DNA of 11,216 bases from Clostridia bacterium (GTDB lineage Bacteria > Bacillota > Clostridia > Christensenellales > Borkfalkiaceae). The stretch is taken from contig JAGCLN010000125.1 of assembly GCA_017646945.1 (NCBI GenBank), positions 1-11,216 of the forward strand. Direction: 5' to 3'. Positions 5,960 to 11,216 of this stretch are shown here, piece by piece; within the stretch, counting starts at the first letter, position 1, and every line of letters starts with the position of its first letter. Made by a program: the position numbers and the translations under genes. Below the pieces are notes generated by a model. That model had not been told where the DNA came from. It searched no databases and saw nothing but the letters and a program-made list of their open reading frames with translations.

Positions 5960-7462
5960 TTATTCTTCGTCTTCATCAGAATCGTCTTCTTCTACCTTTG
6001 ATTTCTTTCTTCTTGTGAAGATCGCTTTAATCTTAACGCCCATAGCGTCAAATACTCTTGCAGGTACGAAGATGAGAACTAAAATCATTGTTAAGCAAAC
6101 TGCGGATACAACAAGGAAAATGAACGGAACTTTGTTTACGCTAAGCCAGTTCTTAAAGCTTGTTTTGTATTCAACTTTTTGAAGCTTTTCAGTAACGGTA
6201 ATAATTGCGGTAGCAATTTCAGTATCAACGCCTGCGCTCATACCGTCAGCATCGATAGTTTCAACTTTAACTCTGTAATAACCTTGCTTTTCAGGGGTGA
6301 ACTTGTTATCTTTATATTCTTCGGTAGCAGTTTCCCAAGCGTCAGTCGCAGATGCCTTGTATTGTAAAGTGTAAGTGGTGTTAAGGTCACTACCCGTAAT
6401 TTCAATAGACTTAACGGTATATTCAAGACCGATGTAGCCGTTTTCTTGGTAGGTAGTTTTAATTTTAATCTTAGGACCAGAGTTTTCTACGGTGAATTCA
6501 AAGATGGGAACAACGAGTTCCGCCTTGGTAACTTCGCCTTTATATTCGTCTTTTAAATCTTCGTCGGTATAATACTTTGCTAATTCGCCTGCACCGCTAA
6601 CATATAAGTAATTACCCTTATCGTCTTTAACTTTATAGAAACCGTCTTCATATTCGATAGTGTTTTTAGTGGTTAAAGAGAAACTCTTATCGTCAATCTT
6701 GTCAAGGCTTAATAAAACGTAAAATCTGTAAGTGCCGATTTTAGTAAGGTTGAAACTTAAAGTAGCCGAACCGCTTGCAGGAGTCGAAGAGTAAGAAGAA
6801 CTACCGGGTGCTGCATAGTAAGCAGTTCTTTTATACATAGTGTAGGGGAAAGAACCTGTATCAACTAAACTGTCAACCGAAGGAACTTTGTAAGAGTCAC
6901 CGATGTATAAAGGGGTTTTTACGGGTTCGCCACCTTCTTCAGCCGCTTCTTCAATATTGAAAACTGCATCGTCAACTAACTTTTGATAATCAGCCCTTGC
7001 AGCATCATCAAAATTGTATACGGGCGCTTTGAAGTCTGCCCCGTCAATATCATCGTAAACGATTACGGTAAATTCTTCGGAAACGTTGGTATCAAGTTCA
7101 AGAGTAGTAACCTTGATGTTATAAGAATCAGGTTTACCGATTCTCATAGTTGCCTTACCGCTTGAATAAGAAGTAAATACCATACCAGCGGCAGTCGCGT
7201 TATCAGTCTTGATAGTACCGTTGCTGTAAAGTTCAACGGCAGGGGTTTCATCAGTTAAGTCGTCATCAATTTCAATCTTAACCTTAGAACCAGCTTCTTT
7301 TACTTGACCTGTTGTTTCAAAGGTGAAATCAACGCCGTAGTAAGCGTTAATAGGATTAGGGGTTGACTCTGCCTTTGCTCCGATTAAATTTAACGAGAGT
7401 GGCAATACCAAGATTGCGCACATCAAAGATACGAGTAAGTGAGTAATGCGTTTTTTAGCCAT
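5960..7462 (-). CDS. Secreted, membrane-anchored extracellular protein of unknown function
   Basis: 500 aa; I do not recognise a family. The N-terminus is a classical Sec signal peptide: positive KKR at 3-5, a hydrophobic core at about 8-27, and likely cleavage after GAKA at residue 31. No lipobox is seen. The exterior part (about 32-440) is rich in Thr, Asp, Tyr and Val and reads as beta-sandwich repeats. The last stretch before the membrane (about 340-430, with GYYRVKVETIDADG) resembles Ig-like or cadherin-like modules. One transmembrane helix spans about 445-466. A cytoplasmic tail follows with RRKK and then an acidic end, DDSDEDEE. There is no LPXTG motif, so anchoring is by the helix. 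The start is the ATG with AGGAG five bases upstream; a start 14 codons earlier (7504) has no such site. It has its own promoter and terminator, so it is a single-gene unit. Confidence 0.88.
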   Translation of the reverse strand: MAKKRITHLLVSLMCAILVLPLSLNLIGAKAESTPNPINAYYGVDFTFETTGQVKEAGSKVKIEIDDDLTDETPAVELYSNGTIKTDNATAAGMVFTSYSSGKATMRIGKPDSYNIKVTTLELDTNVSEEFTVIVYDDIDGADFKAPVYNFDDAARADYQKLVDDAVFNIEEAAEEGGEPVKTPLYIGDSYKVPSVDSLVDTGSFPYTMYKRTAYYAAPGSSSYSSTPASGSATLSFNLTKIGTYRFYVLLSLDKIDDKSFSLTTKNTIEYEDGFYKVKDDKGNYLYVSGAGELAKYYTDEDLKDEYKGEVTKAELVVPIFEFTVENSGPKIKIKTTYQENGYIGLEYTVKSIEITGSDLNTTYTLQYKASATDAWETATEEYKDNKFTPEKQGYYRVKVETIDADGMSAGVDTEIATAIITVTEKLQKVEYKTSFKNWLSVNKVPFIFLVVSAVCLTMILVLIFVPARVFDAMGVKIKAIFTRRKKSKVEEDDSDEDEE

Positions 7463-7467
7463 TTTTG

Positions 7468-7472
7468 CTCCT
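7468..7472 (-). promoter_or_regulatory. Ribosome binding site that decides the surface protein start
   Basis: AGGAG on the minus strand, five bases before the ATG at 7462. That ATG opens directly into MAKKR and a signal peptide. The longer in-frame start at 7504 would add 14 polar residues in front of the signal peptide and lacks a site. Confidence 0.85.
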
Positions 7473-7525
7473 AATTTATCAAAATGCCGTGAATTTATGG
7501 GCATAGATATTCATAATACTAATAT

Positions 7526-7554
7526 ATTTTAACTCTAATATAGAGTTTTGTCAA
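7526..7554 (-). promoter_or_regulatory. Strong sigma-A-type promoter of the surface protein gene
   Basis: On the minus strand, perfect -35 TTGACA (7549-7554), a 17-bp spacer (7532-7548), then -10 TAAAAT (7526-7531). The predicted start is near 7519, giving a leader of about 57 nt. It lies in the 70 bp after the stop of the upstream pseudouridine synthase gene, where no terminator is visible, so read-through from ileS is also possible. Confidence 0.85.
7531..7547. promoter_or_regulatory. Candidate operator: 17-bp palindrome in the promoter spacer
   Basis: AACTCTA, ATA, TAGAGTT: a perfect inverted repeat with 7-bp arms and a 3-base centre. It occupies nearly the whole spacer between -35 and -10 of the surface protein promoter, a classic repressor position. 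The symmetry is seen; the bound regulator is unknown. Confidence 0.55.
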
Positions 7555-7573
7555 TAAGTATAAGGTAAAAATT

Positions 7574-8275
7574 TTAAAGTATAGGGGTTAAAGTAACGGA
7601 CGTATCAAAGAGTTTCCAAGGCGAAAGTTCTTTGGGCGGTTCCGCTTTAAAGCACATTCTTTCCTTAGTTACGGGGTGCGTGAAGGAAAGCGACGTTGCA
7701 AAAAGCGCAAGATTGCCTTTAACCGCGTTCTCTCCACCGTAACGCATATCGCCGTAAACGGGATAGCCTAAGTTGGACATTTGAACGCGAATTTGGTGGC
7801 TTCTACCCGTGTAAAGTTTAATCTTTACGAGCGATAAACCGTTCTTTTCTTCCGCTACTTGATAGTGAAGTTCCGCTCTTTTCGCGCCTTCTACCGTTTG
7901 ACCGCAAACGTAAACCATATTGTTGATTGCGTTCTTTTTAAGGTAGTTAACAAGCCTTTGTTCTTTCTTTTCCAAAGTTCCTACCAAAACGGTGTAGTAA
8001 GTCTTTTCAAAATCACCTGATTTCATTTGTTCCGAAAGCCTACCCGCCGCCTTAGAAGTCTTTGCAAAAACCATAACGCCACCCGTTGGTCTATCAAGGC
8101 GGTGAACTAAGCCAAGGTATACGTTGCCAGGCTTATTATCCCTTTCCTTAATCATATCTTTGAGCGCGGTAAGTAAAGATAAATCTTTACTTTCGTCTTC
8201 GCACGAAGGCATATTTTGCGGTTTTAACGCCACTATTATATGATTGTCTTCATATATAACGATAGGTTGTTCCAT
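7574..8275 (-). CDS. RluA-family pseudouridine synthase without an S4 domain
   Basis: 233 aa, made up of the catalytic domain only. It has LKPQNMPS at 18-24, the catalytic motif HRLDRPTGG with Asp61, and TGRSHQIRVQ at 156-165, all typical of the RluA/RluC/YqcB group. Single-domain members modify rRNA or tRNA, but the target base cannot be read from the sequence. The start ATG follows AAAGGA at a wide spacing of about 11 bases, and the site lies at the stop codon of the methyltransferase gene 17 bp upstream, so it is the third gene of the ileS operon. It is clearly distinct from the S4-bearing synthase at 5083-5901, so the two probably have different targets. Confidence 0.93.
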   Translation of the reverse strand: MEQPIVIYEDNHIIVALKPQNMPSCEDESKDLSLLTALKDMIKERDNKPGNVYLGLVHRLDRPTGGVMVFAKTSKAAGRLSEQMKSGDFEKTYYTVLVGTLEKKEQRLVNYLKKNAINNMVYVCGQTVEGAKRAELHYQVAEEKNGLSLVKIKLYTGRSHQIRVQMSNLGYPVYGDMRYGGENAVKGNLALFATSLSFTHPVTKERMCFKAEPPKELSPWKLFDTSVTLTPIL

Positions 8276-8292
8276 AAGTATTTCTATCCTTT

Positions 8293-9153
8293 TTAAATCT
8301 CATACCAAAGCCCCGAGCAACCGCAAGGAAGCGCCACGTTTTCGTTAGTGGGTAAACCCACTTCGTAAGCGTCTATATTGTAATTACCCTTAGGCATAAG
8401 TAAAGTTAAAATGTTCTTTAAAACTTGGGGTTGGAAACCCGTGGTGTAACTGTTGATAAGGAAGAATAACGGATTGTCGCTTAAAACTTGCGTGCAAATC
8501 TTAACGAGATTATAAAGTTCGTTTTCAATCTTCCAAGTTTCTCCGCCAGGTCCCCTACCGAAACTCGGCGGGTCCATAATGATAGCATCGTACTTTTTTC
8601 CACGGCGAATTTCACGCTGAACGAATTTTAAGCAGTCGTCAATAATGAATCTAACCTTTCCTTCGCCAACGCCTGATAAGCGACAGTTTTCGCCCGCGCG
8701 CTCTACCATACCTTTCGCCGCGTCAACGTGGCAAACGCTCGCGCCCGCTTTTAAGCAAGCAACGGTAGCGCCACCCGTATAAGCAAAAAGATTAAGAACG
8801 TTGATAGGGCGGTTTGCATTCTTGATAAGAGAAGTCATTTTTTCCCAGTTAGCCGCTTGTTCGGGGAATAATCCGGTGTGTTTAAAACCCATGGGTTTTA
8901 TTTTGAATTTAAGTTCACCGTAAGATACAACCCACTCGTCCGGCATAGGCTTTAAATGTTCCCATCTACCGCCACCCGTTTCGCTACGGATATATTTGGC
9001 GTTTAACCCTTTATAGTTAAACATATCTACGTCGGTTTTCCAAATTACTTGGGGGTCGGGGCGAAGAAGCGTAACGTCTTTCCAACGTTCAAGCTTATAC
9101 CCGTCACCAGTCGCGATAATTTCGTAATCCGACCATTTATCTGCAAGAACCAT
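8293..9153 (-). CDS. Class I SAM-dependent methyltransferase, PF10672 / RlmI-like
   Basis: 286 aa. Family-typical segments: LERWKDVTLLRPDPQVIW at 21-38, KHTGLFPEQ at 91-99, SAM-binding motif I VLNLFAYTGG at 119-128, the acidic SAM contact near Asp144, and catalytic motif IV DPPSFGRG at 194-201. The closest characterised relatives (RlmI, RlmK/L) methylate 23S rRNA, so an RNA substrate is likely. RlmI makes 5-methylcytosine and carries a Cys in an SCS motif after motif IV; here that place reads INSYTTG with no Cys, so 5-methylcytosine chemistry is doubtful. There is also no N-terminal PUA domain. The ATG overlaps the ileS stop by one base (TAATG), which suggests translational coupling; AGGAG lies 13 bases before the start and AAAAGG four bases before it. 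Substrate unknown. Confidence 0.9.
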   Translation of the reverse strand: MVLADKWSDYEIIATGDGYKLERWKDVTLLRPDPQVIWKTDVDMFNYKGLNAKYIRSETGGGRWEHLKPMPDEWVVSYGELKFKIKPMGFKHTGLFPEQAANWEKMTSLIKNANRPINVLNLFAYTGGATVACLKAGASVCHVDAAKGMVERAGENCRLSGVGEGKVRFIIDDCLKFVQREIRRGKKYDAIIMDPPSFGRGPGGETWKIENELYNLVKICTQVLSDNPLFFLINSYTTGFQPQVLKNILTLLMPKGNYNIDAYEVGLPTNENVALPCGCSGLWYEI

Positions 9154-11216
9154 TACGCCTTTTCTACTCCTAAAATAACTTTAGCGCCGGCAATATCCCA
9201 GTCTTTTACGTAACCTTGAACACTCTCGGTTGCAATTACGTTAACCGCAAGAACGTCATCACCGATATCCCTACCCTTTTCGGTAAGAACGGTGAGAGCA
9301 TCGCCATCGGCGAAGTAGTAAAGGTTAATTCTATCGGTAACTTCAAAGCCCGCTTCCTTTCTCATAGTTTGAATCTTAGAAACGATTTCTCTTTCGATAC
9401 CTTCGAATAAAAGTTCCTTAGTGATAGTGGTATCTAAAACTACGGTTACGCCGTTTTCACTTGCGGAAACGTAGCCTTCTTTACTTTCAGAAGAAATAAG
9501 AAGGTCGTCAATAGTAAACTCGATTTCTTGACCGCCAAGTTCAACCTTATAAGATGAACCCGACTTAACGGTATCAACAACCGAATTTGCATCGCAAGTT
9601 TCTAAGAATTGACGGATAAGCCCGAGTTTTGCGCCGTACTTAGGTCCTAAAGTTTTAAGTTGCGGTTTAAGTTTATATGAAATAAATCCCTTAGCGTCAG
9701 TTAAAACTTCAAGTTCCTTAACGTTGAGTTCTTCTTTTGCAATAGTGATAAGGTCTTCGCTTAAAGCCTTTGCCTTTTCAGTTGCAACAAAGAGTTTTTG
9801 TAAGGGTTGACGGTTCTTAATGTTAGAAGTGTTTCTCGTTGCTCTACCGAGAACTACCACGTCGAGAACGACAGCCATACCTTCTTCAAGCGCCTTGTCA
9901 ATCTTAGATTCGTCCATTACAGGGAAAGAACAAAGGTGAACTGACATAGGTGCGTCTTTATAGAAGTTGGGAACAAGGTTTTGATAAATGCTTTCAGCCA
10001 TGAACGGAACGTAGGGTGCGGAAAGTTTTGCCAAGGTTACTAAAACGGTGTAAAGCGTAGTGTAAGCGGCAATCTTATCTTCCGTCATATCCTTGCCCCA
10101 GTATCTTTCTCTACCACGGCGGATATACCAGTTAGAAAGTTCGTCTGCATAGTCTTGAAGCATTCTTGAAGTTTCAAAAATTTGATACTTATCAAGACCT
10201 TTGTCAACCGCGCCGATAAGCGTATTGAGTTTAGATAAAATCCACTTATCCATTACGGAAAGGTTGATTTTGTTAATATCGTATTTAGACGGGTCGTATC
10301 CATCGATATCGGCGTAAAGAACGAAGAAAGCATACGCGTTCCAAAGCGTACCCATGAACTTTCTTTGCGCCTCGCTAACCGCTTCGGGATAGAACCTTGA
10401 AGGAAGCCACGGAGCAGAACCGGTATAGAAATACCATCTAACCGCGTCCGCGCCTTGTTTGTTAAGCACCGTCCAAGGGTCAACTACGTTGCCGATGTGC
10501 TTACTCATCTTGATACCGTTTTTATCGTTAACGTGGCCGAGAACGATACAGTTTTTGAACGGAGCTTTGTCAAAGAGTAAGGTGGAAATTACGAGCAAGG
10601 TGTAGAACCAACCGCGAGTTTGGTCAACCGCTTCGCTAATAAAGTCCGCAGGGAATTGCTTTTCAAAAAGTTCTTTGTTTTCAAACGGATAGTGAAGTTG
10701 AGCAAAGGGCATTGAACCAGAGTCAAACCAACAGTCGATAACGTCTTTTACCCTACTCATAGTGCCACCGCACGAGCATTTAAAGGTAGGCTCGTCAATA
10801 TACGGGCGGTGAAGTTCAATATCGCCTTTAAGACCACAGAGGTCAATGAGTTCTTGCTTTGAACCGATTACGTGAACTTTGCCACAGTCGGCACAAGTCC
10901 ATACGGGAAGAGGTGTACCCCAGTATCTTTCACGAGATAAGCCCCAGTCGATAATATTTTCAAGGAAGTTACCCATTCTACCCGTCTTGATAGTTTCGGG
11001 CATCCAGTTAACTGAATTGTTAGAAGCGATAATCTTATCCTTAACAGCGGTTGTCTTAATGAACCAACTTGACCTTGCGTAGTAAATAAGCGGGGTGTTA
11101 CAACGCCAGCAGAAAGGATAACTGTGAGTAAATTCCATAACCTTGAATAAAAGCCCGCGCTTATCAAGGTCTTCAATAATAAGTTTATCTGCATCTTTTA
11201 CGAAAACGCCGGCAAT
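9153..11216 (-). CDS. ileS: Isoleucyl-tRNA synthetase, type 2, C-terminal 687 residues (partial)
   Basis: The gene runs off the right edge with its frame open to base 11216. The ATG at 11138 is an internal Met, not the start. The full protein is probably about 1030-1050 aa, so the HIGH motif and most of the editing domain are outside. Present here: zinc-ligand pairs CWRC at 36-39, CADC at 108-111 and CSC, counted from the edge; IDWGLSRERYWGTPLPVW; CWFDSGSMP; the signature loop KMSKHIGN (KMSKH encoded at 10497-10511, edge residues 236-240), with His in place of the usual Ser; then the helical anticodon-binding domain and a C-terminal region (RNTSNIKNRQPLQKL, MRKEAGFEVTDRI) of the type 2, eukaryote-like kind. 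The C-terminal zinc finger of type 1 IleRS is absent. First gene of the operon continuing into the methyltransferase and pseudouridine synthase. Confidence 0.96.
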   Translation of the reverse strand: MAGVFVKDADKLIIEDLDKRGLLFKVMEFTHSYPFCWRCNTPLIYYARSSWFIKTTAVKDKIIASNNSVNWMPETIKTGRMGNFLENIIDWGLSRERYWGTPLPVWTCADCGKVHVIGSKQELIDLCGLKGDIELHRPYIDEPTFKCSCGGTMSRVKDVIDCWFDSGSMPFAQLHYPFENKELFEKQFPADFISEAVDQTRGWFYTLLVISTLLFDKAPFKNCIVLGHVNDKNGIKMSKHIGNVVDPWTVLNKQGADAVRWYFYTGSAPWLPSRFYPEAVSEAQRKFMGTLWNAYAFFVLYADIDGYDPSKYDINKINLSVMDKWILSKLNTLIGAVDKGLDKYQIFETSRMLQDYADELSNWYIRRGRERYWGKDMTEDKIAAYTTLYTVLVTLAKLSAPYVPFMAESIYQNLVPNFYKDAPMSVHLCSFPVMDESKIDKALEEGMAVVLDVVVLGRATRNTSNIKNRQPLQKLFVATEKAKALSEDLITIAKEELNVKELEVLTDAKGFISYKLKPQLKTLGPKYGAKLGLIRQFLETCDANSVVDTVKSGSSYKVELGGQEIEFTIDDLLISSESKEGYVSASENGVTVVLDTTITKELLFEGIEREIVSKIQTMRKEAGFEVTDRINLYYFADGDALTVLTEKGRDIGDDVLAVNVIATESVQGYVKDWDIAGAKVILGVEKA

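Noticed and set aside
7463..7504. Fourteen-codon upstream extension of the surface protein
   Set aside because: It would put polar residues before a clean signal peptide, and the AGGAG site belongs to the inner ATG.
11136..11138. ATG as the start of ileS
   Set aside because: The frame is open to the window edge and the upstream codons continue the synthetase; this is an internal methionine.
10868..11194. Alternative leftward frame of 108 codons inside ileS
   Set aside because: It overlaps the strongly conserved IleRS frame and its product resembles nothing known.
1..11216. CRISPR arrays, transposons, tRNA or rRNA genes, prophage
   Set aside because: No direct repeat series, transposase or integrase motifs, or recognisable RNA genes were seen; all long frames are explained.

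Overview
The window looks like an ordinary chromosomal piece of a low-to-moderate GC Gram-positive bacterium, most likely an uncultured member of the Clostridia. The basis is the tig-clpP-clpX gene order, AGGAG-type ribosome binding sites, TTGACA/TATAAT-type promoters, an RqcH/NFACT protein with family-typical length, and a type 2 (eukaryote-like) isoleucyl-tRNA synthetase. The exact family cannot be told from the sequence. No phage, insertion sequence, CRISPR, rRNA or tRNA gene was seen.

Layout, left to right. A strong hairpin terminator (1-34) ends a leftward operon tig (1937-3223), clpP (1283-1864), clpX (42-1271): trigger factor, the ClpP peptidase and its ClpX unfoldase. A 140-bp divergent promoter region (3224-3363) separates this operon from rqcH (3364-5055, rightward). 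rqcH converges on an S4-domain pseudouridine synthase gene (5083-5901, leftward), and one long hairpin spanning both stop codons ends both genes. Next come a secreted, C-terminally membrane-anchored protein of unknown function (5960-7462, leftward) with its own promoter, and then a tight leftward operon: ileS (5' end outside the window), a PF10672-type methyltransferase gene starting on the ileS stop codon, and a second RluA-type pseudouridine synthase without an S4 domain.

How the genes fit together. The left half is protein quality control. Trigger factor meets nascent chains at the ribosome exit, RqcH (known from Bacillus subtilis) adds alanine tails to chains stuck on 50S subunits, and ClpXP degrades such tagged chains. 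Here the tailing enzyme and the protease are divergent neighbours. The right half is translation and RNA modification (IleRS, a probable RNA methyltransferase, two pseudouridine synthases), with one surface protein gene in between.

The most notable points are in the control DNA: a near-consensus rqcH promoter placed so that the mRNA should begin at or next to the ATG (leaderless, with no Shine-Dalgarno), a perfect 14-bp palindrome forming the rqcH -10, a perfect 17-bp palindrome filling the promoter spacer of the surface protein gene, and a terminator directly before a pseudouridine synthase gene that has no visible ribosome binding site. I did not find a clear new multi-gene system.
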